Assembly: GCA_003327455.1 (NCBI GenBank)
Contig: QOQU01000003.1
Location: forward strand, 310,001-374,000
Source of the DNA: Anaerolineae bacterium
GTDB taxonomy: Bacteria > Chloroflexota > Anaerolineae > Anaerolineales > UBA4823
Direction: 5' to 3'
DNA: 64,000 nucleotides
In this document: positions 1 through 7,312 of the stretch, piece after piece
How positions within the stretch are numbered: position 1 is the stretch's first letter
Layout of the letters: each line of letters starts with the position of its first letter
Notes under the pieces: generated by a model
The model's input: only the letters and a program-made list of their open reading frames with translations
Database searches by the model: none
Told to the model about the DNA's origin: nothing
Program-made: the position numbers and the translations under genes

Positions 1-260
1 TCGACGATGACTTTTTCGAGACGCGGGGACTTCAATAGGAATGTTCTCTCTACCCCAATACCATTGCTGGCGATGCGCCGCACGGTGAAATTGGCGTTAT
101 TTCCGCCCTTGCTCATGCGAATCACCGTCCCTCGGAATTCCTGCGTTCGCTCGGAGTTCCCTTCTTTAATGCGAATAAATACCCGCACGGAATCTCCGGG
201 TCGTAATTCGGGGATATTTTCATTGACAGGTGCTTCTACAGCTTGTAATAAATCGCTCAT
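1..260 (-). CDS. rplS: 50S ribosomal protein L19, 3' end outside window
   Basis: Structural protein of the large ribosomal subunit at the 30S/50S interface. The visible N-terminal 86 residues carry the L19 hallmarks in order: PELRPGDSVRVFIRIKEG near residues 17-34, a TQEFRGTVIRMSKGG stretch, FTVRRIASNGIGVERTF and KSPRLEKV. The ATG at 260-258 is preceded by an AAGGA ribosome binding site about 8 bases upstream. The reading frame runs off the left edge of the window, so the last roughly 25-30 residues are missing here. It is transcribed leftward from an extended -10 promoter just upstream and diverges from tRNA-Glu. Identification is firm from the protein sequence. Confidence 0.95.
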   Translation of the reverse strand, partial: MSDLLQAVEAPVNENIPELRPGDSVRVFIRIKEGNSERTQEFRGTVIRMSKGGNNANFTVRRIASNGIGVERTFLLKSPRLEKVIV

Positions 261-313
261 AAGACAATCCTTGAGATTGGTTTATCTGGCATAAATTCTA
301 AACGCGAATTTGA

Positions 314-322
314 ATTATATCA
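314..322 (-). promoter_or_regulatory. Extended -10 promoter of rplS
   Basis: Read on the minus strand this is TGATATAAT, a perfect extended -10 (TGnTATAAT). It lies about 54 bases upstream of the rplS start codon, giving a leader of roughly 45 bases. No good -35 is seen, which is usual for extended -10 promoters. Confidence 0.6.
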
Positions 323-383
323 CTAGTTTTCAACGAATACCTGGAAAATCGACGAAAATCGAAAAAATTCTTCCAAAATTTGC

Positions 384-410
384 TTGCAAAGGGAAACTCT
401 GTGGTAAAAT
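384..410 (+). promoter_or_regulatory. Putative promoter of tRNA-Glu
   Basis: TTGCAA at 384-389 and TAAAAT at 405-410 with a 15-base spacer, ending 10 bases before the tRNA. Spacing is short of the ideal 17; TTGCTT at 380-385 with a 19-base spacer is the alternative -35. The -10 is the better supported half. Confidence 0.5.
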
Positions 411-420
411 ATCGGCGTTT

Positions 421-493
421 GCCCCCATCGTCTAGGGGACCAGGACGCAGCCCTTTCAAGGCTAAAACGGGGGTTCGAATCCCCCTGGGGGCA
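421..493 (+). tRNA. tRNA-Glu (anticodon UUC)
   Basis: A complete cloverleaf of 73 bases: acceptor GCCCCCA (421-427) pairs with TGGGGGC (486-492), discriminator A at 493, D arm GTCT, anticodon loop CTTTCAA giving UUC, and T arm GGGGG-TTCGAAT-CCCCC. CCA is not encoded. The gene diverges from rplS, and a strong hairpin terminator follows within 8 bases, so it is a single-gene transcript. Confidence 0.96.
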
Positions 494-500
494 TCCTCAT

Positions 501-532
501 CCCCTCAACCTCATGGTTGAGGGGATTTCTTT
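501..532 (+). terminator. Intrinsic terminator of tRNA-Glu
   Basis: Perfect 10-base-pair stem CCCCTCAACC/GGTTGAGGGG with loop TCAT, followed by ATTTCTTT. It sits 8 bases after the tRNA and points the same way. Confidence 0.85.
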
Positions 533-823
533 ACTACCTATTGCCTTTACCCTGGCTGCTACCGGTTGTTTTTCAAAGCTTTCGAATAATTCAATCAATC
601 TCGAGCATGTTAATTCCGGTTTGCCAAAACTGCTCTTCTGTATACTGACAATCAATCTTGCCTGAAGCGACATTGTCCCTTATCAAGATTCAACTTCCGG
701 TCATATCCGCTAAGCGCGATTAATGCCTCGAGACTGAAGTTTACTCAACGTCTTCAAACCTTACAAAAATATTAGGTAGTTCCCTATCAATGCAAATCAA
801 CCCCCGATTAGAATTAGGGGAAG
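533..823. other. Intergenic stretch before cysH, no gene seen
   Basis: About 290 bases between the tRNA-Glu terminator and cysH with no open frame that looks protein-like and no convincing promoter pair. I see no SAM, T-box or other riboswitch core. Just before the cysH start, CCCC near 800 can pair with the GGGG of the ribosome binding site (about 817-820), so a small hairpin could mask it; this is only a suggestion from base pairing. Confidence 0.4.
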
Positions 824-1543
824 ATGGACCGAGAAGACCTGGAAGTTCGCGCCGCATCTTTTGAAAAGCTTACTCCCCAACAAATTTTAAGCTGGGCAGT
901 GGCTGAGTATTCTCCTCAGCTCGTGATGTCAACTGCTTTTGGGCCGGGGGGGATCATTCTGATGCATCTCCTGAAGCAATTAGGTCTTCAGATTCCCGTT
1001 TTTTATATCGATACAGGATTGCTATTCCCAGAAGTGCATCAATTGCGTTTGAAGTTAGAAGAAACGTTCGCCATTCATTTCGAGCGAGTGGTGCCTGCGC
1101 TGGGGCTTGTTGAGCAAGCAGAGCGATTTGGTGACCGCTTGTGGGAGCGGGATGCGGACACCTGCTGTTGGTTGCGCAAGGTACTCCCTCTCCAGAATTA
1201 TCTGCGGGATAAACGGGCGTGGATCACTGCCATTCGAGCCGACCAGACCAGCCAGCGAGCCAAAGCCCGGTTGATTGAATGGGATGAGCGCAATCAGGTG
1301 GTAAAAATCAATCCTTTATTGAGGTGGAATGAAGAGCAGGTGTGGGATTATATCCATCGCCATCGTCTCCCTTATAATCCTTTACACGACCAGGGTTATC
1401 CAAGTCTGGGTTGCGTTCCCTGCACCCAACCGGTGGAGAAAGGGGAGTGTGCTCGAGCCGGGCGGTGGAGAGGGCGTGCCAAAACGGAGTGCGGAATCCA
1501 TTTGCCCGCTGCCGATACCCCTTTCCTCATTCGTGATAAATGA
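824..1543 (+). CDS. cysH: Adenylyl-sulfate (APS/PAPS) reductase, Fe-S type
   Basis: Reduces activated sulfate to sulfite in assimilatory sulfate reduction, in the cytoplasm, with thioredoxin as donor. The 239-residue length fits the family. Visible features: the nucleotide-binding loop STAFGPGG at 36-43, the double cysteine C114-C115 and C197-x-x-C200 that ligate a 4Fe-4S cluster, and the C-terminal ECGIH with nucleophile C223. The cluster cysteines point to the APS-using (or dual) class rather than the cluster-free PAPS class of E. coli. The start has AGGGGA close upstream. No sulfurylase, kinase or sulfite reductase gene is adjacent. The 3' end overlaps the convergent alkaline phosphatase gene by 17 bases. 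Confidence 0.88.
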   Translation: MDREDLEVRAASFEKLTPQQILSWAVAEYSPQLVMSTAFGPGGIILMHLLKQLGLQIPVFYIDTGLLFPEVHQLRLKLEETFAIHFERVVPALGLVEQAERFGDRLWERDADTCCWLRKVLPLQNYLRDKRAWITAIRADQTSQRAKARLIEWDERNQVVKINPLLRWNEEQVWDYIHRHRLPYNPLHDQGYPSLGCVPCTQPVEKGECARAGRWRGRAKTECGIHLPAADTPFLIRDK

Positions 1544-3017
1544 CGGGAAGGTATAGAGAATTCCGGTATAGAAGGGTAGCTTTCATAATCTGGTAGATAT
1601 CGGTGTTATCGATGTAATCGCCCCTAATCAGGTCACTCCCCTTAATCAAAGCTGAATAGGGTAGCTTCATGGTTCCATACAGATATAATGGGACAAGACT
1701 GTTTGTATGTCCTGGGCTATTCCACGCCCAATACACGACCTCCCCGGCGTCAATTTCATTGTTGTTATTATCATCTTCCCAACTTGCTCGCCAGCAAGAG
1801 GTTATGCAGCTTTTTTCGAGTAAAAGTGTGCGTGGGGACACTTCGCCCAGAGGTAGATTAGCGGTTATTCCTGGAGCCTGAGTCAGGTACCCTGTTTCGT
1901 GATCCGCGGTTACGATCATGAGCGTGTTTGACCAGTTGGCTGGTGTAAATGAGGCATTCACCCAATCAATTGCGGTTTGGATTGCCGAATTGAAATCGAT
2001 GAGTTCCCCAATCATTTCATCCATATTGTTGCGATGAGAGGCAAAATCAATTGCTCCACCTTCTACGAGTAAAAGAAAACCCTTTGGATTTCTGTTGAGA
2101 ATTTGGATTGCTGCCAGGGTCATATCGTTCAACGATGGATTTTCTAGATTTGCACCAGAGCCATCTGCTAGTCGGTATTCGATGTTGCCGTTCGCTCCTC
2201 CGAAAAGACCGACCAGTTTAAGCGTCTCGTTATCTCTGGCAAGGTTAAGCAGGCGAGCGGAACCGTTCGGATCGCCTGAAATCCTTTCAATAAAGCGATG
2301 TTTTCCGCTAAGATCATTCTCGACAATCAGCTTTTGGCGAATCTTTTCATCCACATAAGGATTATCCAAATACCAGCCTGGATGACCTCCCCCGATCAGG
2401 ACGTCTACAGGAGGATCGGAGATGCCGTGTCCTCCGCCATAGGATGGCATACTCTGATCTCCGGTGGTGTTAGGATTTCCCCAGATTCCTTCGTTGGCAA
2501 TTGCAAAACCATTCAAACGGGAATCGTTGTGCGCAATCCAGGCTGCAGGGGTTGCATGGGAGATGGGAACAGTGGTCACTGCTCCAACCCCAAGACCTAA
2601 CTGACGGGCCAGTTCGGTGATTGATTGATAACGGGTTACTCCATCAGGACTGACATTCACTCTCCCATTGGAGGTTTTTTGCCCACTGAATATAGCTGTA
2701 GCGGCTGCTGCACTGTCTGTGATGAGGCTTTGCAGGACATAATCATAATCCTTCCATGCTCTCAATGGTTCATAGGATCCTCCGAAGGGATAAGTTGAGA
2801 CCCATCCTTGAAACCAATCGGTGTAAGGGGGATTCTGAAGGGTGTATTGTTTGGCAGCCTGGATGTGATTTTCTCCCATTCCGTCACCAATGAAAATGAA
2901 AATATAAACCGGGGGAGCTTGAGTTGAATCACTTTTGGCGCTTATACCCTGAACGGGAGAAGTCAAACCACTCCCGAGGCTGAGGAGCACAAAAAGAAGA
3001 GTCAGGATGATTCTCAT
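1527..3017 (-). CDS. Secreted alkaline phosphatase (PhoA superfamily)
   Basis: Hydrolyses phosphomonoesters outside the membrane. A signal peptide (MRIILTLLFVLLSLGSGLTS) opens the 496-residue protein. The metal-binding IFIGDGMGENH motif lies near residue 40, the nucleophile serine in LITDSAAAATAIFSG near 100, and the later metal ligands in DFASHRNNMDEM and TADHETGY. All are classical alkaline phosphatase motifs. The protein ends in LYLPVIYHE, a hydrophobic tail resembling the end of the S8 protease in this window. It diverges from the HtrA-like gene and overlaps cysH tail to tail. Weak ribosome binding site. Phosphate control is likely for the family, but I see no clear Pho box. Confidence 0.88.
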   Translation of the reverse strand: MRIILTLLFVLLSLGSGLTSPVQGISAKSDSTQAPPVYIFIFIGDGMGENHIQAAKQYTLQNPPYTDWFQGWVSTYPFGGSYEPLRAWKDYDYVLQSLITDSAAAATAIFSGQKTSNGRVNVSPDGVTRYQSITELARQLGLGVGAVTTVPISHATPAAWIAHNDSRLNGFAIANEGIWGNPNTTGDQSMPSYGGGHGISDPPVDVLIGGGHPGWYLDNPYVDEKIRQKLIVENDLSGKHRFIERISGDPNGSARLLNLARDNETLKLVGLFGGANGNIEYRLADGSGANLENPSLNDMTLAAIQILNRNPKGFLLLVEGGAIDFASHRNNMDEMIGELIDFNSAIQTAIDWVNASFTPANWSNTLMIVTADHETGYLTQAPGITANLPLGEVSPRTLLLEKSCITSCWRASWEDDNNNNEIDAGEVVYWAWNSPGHTNSLVPLYLYGTMKLPYSALIKGSDLIRGDYIDNTDIYQIMKATLLYRNSLYLPVIYHE

Positions 3018-3186
3018 CTTTTTATCCGACTCTCATTATTATAATAAGCACTCAACATTGAGAGCTTTACAGAAGCGCAAGTTGTGAATTGGGTTAATAT
3101 TTTTCTCATCAAACGTTTATATTTTTTTTAAAGAGCTCTCTTATACTTACCATTATCGTACAACGATTAATGAGAGGATGGTAGTC

Positions 3187-4392
3187 ATGAAAATAAATGC
3201 CAAGGTTCTTCGACCCTTGATTTTATTAGCGTCGTTGATCGTTTTTAGTCTTGGATGTACAATCTCGGTGCCGTTAAATTTTTCCCTGCCAGAATTGATC
3301 CAATCTCCGGAACCATCTCAAAGCACAAAGGAAGTCGTCGTTCAATCCCAGGTTCAGCCTACACCCACGCCGTTTCAACTTCCTCCTCAAATTCAAGATG
3401 AACAAGCCTTGTTAGTGGCGCTTTATGCACGTGCCAACCCGGCGGTTGTGAACATTACGGAATACGCCAGCCAGGCAGGGCAGGTGACCCCGTTGGGACA
3501 GGGTTCAGGGTTTGTGTATGACAATCTGGGCCATATTGTTACCAATGCCCATGTCATCCATGGCTCGGATCAAATTGAGGTGACTTTCTGGGATGGAACT
3601 ATCGAGCTGGCAACACTGGTAGGAGAGGATCTGCATAGCGATTTAGCGGTCGTCAAGGTTGATCGGTTGCCGGATGGTGTTGTCCCTCTCCCCTTGGGAG
3701 ACATGGAAAACCTGGCTGTTGGACAAACCGTCGTAGCCATTGGGAATCCATTTGGTCTGGAAGGTACCTTAACGAAAGGAGTGATCAGCGCCTTGGGACG
3801 TTCGATTCCAGCCCTGACCTCCTTTAGTATTCCGCAAGCCATTCAAACCGATGCGGCGATCAACCCTGGAAATTCTGGAGGGCCTCTTTTGAATCTACAA
3901 GGAGAAGTGATCGGAGTCAATGCCCAGATTGAGACGGGTGGCACCAGCCGAACGAATAGCGGGGTTGGTTTCGCGATACCGGTTAGCATTCTTAAAATCG
4001 TTATTCCAGACCTGATCGAGAAGGGCGAACATGAGTGGGCATGGTTGGGCGTGCGTGGTGGGAGTTTATCTCCTCTGGTGCGCGAAGCCATGAAACTTAA
4101 AGTCGATAAAGGCGCTTACATAGCCGAAGTGGTTGCGGGAGGACCATCCGCGGAAGCCGGGTTGCGGGGATCTACGGGTACAGTGACCGTGCGCGGCAGG
4201 GAGGTGGAAATCGGTGGCGATGTGGTGATAGCTATCAATGGTGAACCTGTGCGCTCTTTTGATGACCTGCTGATCTACATTTCATTGAAGGGAAAACCGG
4301 GTGATACGGTTGAGTTAACCGTCATCCGAGACAATCAAGAGATTACAATTAATGTAAAACTGGAAGCTCGCCCGACATCGATTGAGCCATAA
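3187..4392 (+). CDS. HtrA/DegP-type serine protease with PDZ domain
   Basis: Envelope quality-control protease. The N-terminus is a hydrophobic segment ending SLGC (C24), either a lipobox-like anchor or a signal anchor, followed by a Pro/Gln-rich spacer to about residue 65. The trypsin-like domain shows the triad H122 (TNAHVIHG), D152 (HSDLAVV) and S230 (PGNSGGPL). One PDZ domain covers about 290-395, with typical GPSAEAGLRG and VIAINGEPV. I prefer this ATG over the one nine bases upstream because GAGAGG at 3172-3177 is spaced 9 bases from it and would abut the other. Length 401 fits one-PDZ HtrA proteins. Confidence 0.9.
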   Translation: MKINAKVLRPLILLASLIVFSLGCTISVPLNFSLPELIQSPEPSQSTKEVVVQSQVQPTPTPFQLPPQIQDEQALLVALYARANPAVVNITEYASQAGQVTPLGQGSGFVYDNLGHIVTNAHVIHGSDQIEVTFWDGTIELATLVGEDLHSDLAVVKVDRLPDGVVPLPLGDMENLAVGQTVVAIGNPFGLEGTLTKGVISALGRSIPALTSFSIPQAIQTDAAINPGNSGGPLLNLQGEVIGVNAQIETGGTSRTNSGVGFAIPVSILKIVIPDLIEKGEHEWAWLGVRGGSLSPLVREAMKLKVDKGAYIAEVVAGGPSAEAGLRGSTGTVTVRGREVEIGGDVVIAINGEPVRSFDDLLIYISLKGKPGDTVELTVIRDNQEITINVKLEARPTSIEP

Positions 4393-4412
4393 AGCAAACC
4401 TCATTGGCACAT

Positions 4413-4449
4413 ATTCGGCTCTGGTCAGATCTGTCTACCAGAGCCGAAT
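4413..4449. terminator. Hairpin between convergent htrA-like gene and purH
   Basis: Perfect 13-base-pair inverted repeat, ATTCGGCTCTGGT (4413-4425) and ACCAGAGCCGAAT (4437-4449), with an 11-base loop, between two convergent genes. The T-tract is poor on both sides (ACTTTAATG on the plus side), so it may be a bidirectional terminator or an mRNA-stabilising stem. Confidence 0.65.
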
Positions 4450-4452
4450 ACT

Positions 4453-5952
4453 TTAATGCCGGAAGTGGCGAACACCGGTATAGATCATTGCCAGCCCGGT
4501 TGCATCAGCAACTGCCAGCGAATCAGCATCACGCATTGAACCACCCGGATGGATGATCGCCGTAATGCCAGCCTCGGCGGCAATTTCAACCGAATCTGGG
4601 AAAGGGAAAAAAGCATCTGAAGCGAGAACTGCACCCCGTGCTCGCTCTGCTGCCCGCTGGAGGGCAATTCGCACGGCATCTACCCGGTTAGGTTGACCAC
4701 TCCCGATACCGACTGTGGCACTGTCGCGGGCAATAACAATGGCATTGGACTTAACGTGTTGAACTGCCTTCCAGGCGAATCGTAAGGCTTCCCACTCACT
4801 TTCCGTTGGTTCACGGCGAGATACAACTGTCCAGGTTACATCGGGTGGGTCTCCCTGATCGCTCGTTTGACGCAGTAAGCCTCCCGTTATGGAGCGGTAT
4901 TCATAAACGCCAGAACGGGATGGCAGAGGGGCTTCAATGAGGCGGCAATTCTTTTTAGCTGCCAGAATCTCTTTGGCAGACTCAGAAAAACCGGGAGCGA
5001 TCAGACATTCGAAAAAGAGATCTTTCATTGCCTGGGCTGTTTCGCCTGAAAGCTCGCGATTACAGGCAATCACACCCCCGAAAGCTGAAATCGGATCGGA
5101 CGCCAGGGCATTCTGATAAGCCTCCTCAAGGTTCCTGGCACAGGCAATCCCACATGGAGACAGGTGCTTGACGATAACCACACAAGGTTCATCGAAGCTT
5201 GCGACAGCTCGCCAGGCTGCATCGAGATCGAGAAGGTTATTGTATGAGAGTTCTTTTCCTTGTAGAACTTTGCCTCCAAATGGTTGTGAATAGGGTTGTT
5301 CGGCAAAGAGTTCGGCTTGTTGATGAGGATTTTCACCGTAATGGAGTTTTTTGACCGAATAAAGGTGTAGCGTTAGAGGTTCCTGGTCAGATAGATATGC
5401 GGCAATTAAAGAGTCATAGCGGGAAGTTAGGGCAAAAGTTTTTGCAGCCAGCCTTCGCCTTGTTTCAGGTGAGACCGCTCCTTGCCGGAGTTCCTCCAGA
5501 ATCAGACCATAATCTTTGGGATCGAAACAAACCGTGACCCTTGCCCAATTTTTTGCGGCTGCCCGCAGAAGGGCAACACCGCCAATATCTATATTCTCGA
5601 TAGCCTCTTCCAGGCTCACATTGGGCTGAGCGATGGTTTCTTCGAACGGGTACAGGTTGACTACGACGAGGTCAATAGGGCTCCAGCCTCTGTTGGATAG
5701 CTCTTGAAGGTCGTCAGGGGTTGGGCGGGCAAGAATTGCAGCGTGGATGGCAGGATGTAGAGTTTTCACGCGCCCTTTTAACACTTCTGGGGAGGCGGTG
5801 TACTGAGAGATTTCCAGATAGGGTATTTGATGTTGGGCTAAATAGCGTCCTGTTCCACCACTGGCTATGAGCGTCCAATTCATCTGGTTCAATTCTGCGG
5901 CGAATTGTGCCAAGCCGGTTTTATCCCAAACGGATAGCAAGGCAATGGGCAT
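4453..5952 (-). CDS. purH: Bifunctional AICAR formyltransferase / IMP cyclohydrolase
   Basis: Catalyses the last two steps of de novo purine synthesis: formylation of AICAR by 10-formyl-THF and ring closure to IMP. The N-terminal cyclohydrolase (MGS-like) domain starts SVWDKTGL and contains SGGTGRYL and KTLHPAIHA. The transferase domain carries YGENPHQQA near 205 and the catalytic VKHLSPCG near 262-269. The protein ends in the usual YTGVRHFRH. Length 499 is close to the family norm of about 510-530. It diverges from the receiver/TadZ gene and is alone, away from other pur genes. Confidence 0.96.
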   Translation of the reverse strand: MPIALLSVWDKTGLAQFAAELNQMNWTLIASGGTGRYLAQHQIPYLEISQYTASPEVLKGRVKTLHPAIHAAILARPTPDDLQELSNRGWSPIDLVVVNLYPFEETIAQPNVSLEEAIENIDIGGVALLRAAAKNWARVTVCFDPKDYGLILEELRQGAVSPETRRRLAAKTFALTSRYDSLIAAYLSDQEPLTLHLYSVKKLHYGENPHQQAELFAEQPYSQPFGGKVLQGKELSYNNLLDLDAAWRAVASFDEPCVVIVKHLSPCGIACARNLEEAYQNALASDPISAFGGVIACNRELSGETAQAMKDLFFECLIAPGFSESAKEILAAKKNCRLIEAPLPSRSGVYEYRSITGGLLRQTSDQGDPPDVTWTVVSRREPTESEWEALRFAWKAVQHVKSNAIVIARDSATVGIGSGQPNRVDAVRIALQRAAERARGAVLASDAFFPFPDSVEIAAEAGITAIIHPGGSMRDADSLAVADATGLAMIYTGVRHFRH

Positions 5953-5999
5953 TTCTCTTCCCTTTCTGTCAGAATTTCGGCTATATCGTGGGAGATTTT

Positions 6000-6046
6000 A
6001 GCATTTTTTGTGCATGATGGAATTGGCAACTCTTCCAAAAAATGCT
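6000..6046. repeat. Inverted repeat between divergent purH and receiver/TadZ promoters
   Basis: AGCATTTTTTG (6000-6010) and CAAAAAATGCT (6036-6046) form a perfect 11-base inverted repeat with a 25-base spacer. Each arm runs directly into a -10-like hexamer: TAAAAT on the minus strand (5995-6000) and TATTAT on the plus strand (6046-6051). It could be an operator read by one regulator on both promoters. Confidence 0.6.
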
Positions 6047-6051
6047 ATTAT
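6023..6051 (+). promoter_or_regulatory. Promoter of receiver/TadZ gene
   Basis: TTGGCA at 6023-6028, 17-base spacer, TATTAT at 6046-6051. The predicted start of transcription near 6058 leaves a leader of about 15 bases holding the AAGGAG site at 6061-6066. Confidence 0.65.
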
Positions 6052-6072
6052 TCATTTGGAAAGGAGACAAAG

Positions 6073-7290
6073 GTGAGCGGAAAGATTCTGGCTGTTGACG
6101 ATGATCCGATGAACTTGAAGCTGGTTGCGGCAACCCTGGGGAAGGAGGGCTTTGAAGTCCTAACGGCAAATAACGGTAAAGAAGGCTATCAAAAAGCTAC
6201 AGAGCTTCTGCCTGATCTGGTGATCCTCGATGTGATGATGCCCGAGATGGATGGGTATCAGGTGTGTAGCCAGCTTCGTAAAAACCCAAAAACCGCAAAT
6301 ATTCCAGTGATGATGCTCACTTCCTTAAGCTCAATCGAACAGAAAATCAAGGGGTTTGATGCCGGTGCGGATGATTACCTGGCAAAGCCCTTTGTACCGG
6401 ATGAATTAATCGCCCATGCAAAGGCATTGCTGCGGCGCAGGGTCAGCGAAGAGCAACCTGTGACAGAAGCCAATGGGAAGATTATCGCCGTCTTCTCTCT
6501 GAGAGGTGGCGTTGGGGTATCGACCTTGGCTGTCAATCTGGCGTGTGGTTTAGCTCTCTTGTGGAATGAGCCAACCGTTCTGGTTGACCTGGTTTTAGCA
6601 TCCGGACAGTCTGCGCTGATGTTTAATTTGCCCTATAGCCGATCGTGGGGAAATCTGGCACGCTTGCCGCTCGAAGAAATTGAACCTCTGGTCGTGAACG
6701 ATATATTGCTTCAACATAAGAGTGGCGTTCACATTCTGGCTTCAGCCCCTCAACCAGAACAAAATGAATACCTAAACGGCGAAAAAGTTGCCCAGGTGTT
6801 AAAAATCCTTAGCCGTCAATATCCTTACATTGTGCTCGATCTGCCTCATGATTTTCAAGAGACAACTTTAGCCGGGCTAGATGCCAGCCATGAGATCATT
6901 CTGATGCTTACCCCAGAGTTAGCTGCGGTTAGAGCTGCCGTATGTGCATTAAACGTTTTTGAAAATCTGAAATACCCAAAGGAAATAATTCGCCTCGTTG
7001 AAAATTGGATCTTCCCTAAAGGTGGCTTACCGCGCAGTGACATCGAGAAAGCTCTGGGGCGGTCAATTGACCTTCAAATTCCTTACGCCTCCGAGCCAAT
7101 TGTCCGGTCAATCAATGTCGGTGAACCGCCTGTCTTTGCGGATGCCCAATCTCCTTTAGGGGCATTGTTCGAAGATTTTGCCTTCTTGATGAGTAAAGAT
7201 AGTCACAAAAAGACCAAACCTCAGACACCCACTCAGGCATGGCTGAGGGTAATTCGCCGTTTTCAGCAACGTCAGGCGAAAAAATCTTAA
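6073..7290 (+). CDS. Response-regulator receiver fused to TadZ/CpaE-like ATPase
   Basis: TadZ/CpaE proteins place the Tad (Flp) pilus machine in the cell. The receiver (residues 1-125) looks functional: acidic pocket D9-D11, phospho-acceptor D53 in VILDVMMPEMDG, T83 and K105. After a short linker comes a MinD/ParA-like domain with SLRGGVGVST at 142-151, where the deviant Walker A lysines are replaced (R144, V149), as often seen in TadZ. A VLDLPHD Walker B-like motif lies near 257-263. The GTG start is chosen because AAGGAG lies 6 bases upstream and the receiver begins there; the upstream extension has no such support. No tadA/B/C genes are adjacent; an Flp pilin lies 20 kb away. Confidence 0.82.
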   Translation: MSGKILAVDDDPMNLKLVAATLGKEGFEVLTANNGKEGYQKATELLPDLVILDVMMPEMDGYQVCSQLRKNPKTANIPVMMLTSLSSIEQKIKGFDAGADDYLAKPFVPDELIAHAKALLRRRVSEEQPVTEANGKIIAVFSLRGGVGVSTLAVNLACGLALLWNEPTVLVDLVLASGQSALMFNLPYSRSWGNLARLPLEEIEPLVVNDILLQHKSGVHILASAPQPEQNEYLNGEKVAQVLKILSRQYPYIVLDLPHDFQETTLAGLDASHEIILMLTPELAAVRAAVCALNVFENLKYPKEIIRLVENWIFPKGGLPRSDIEKALGRSIDLQIPYASEPIVRSINVGEPPVFADAQSPLGALFEDFAFLMSKDSHKKTKPQTPTQAWLRVIRRFQQRQAKKS

Positions 7291-7312
7291 TCATCGAAAG
7301 CCCAATCGTTTT

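Noticed and set aside
533-823. Riboswitch before cysH
   Set aside because: No conserved SAM or other sulfur-related riboswitch core could be recognised.
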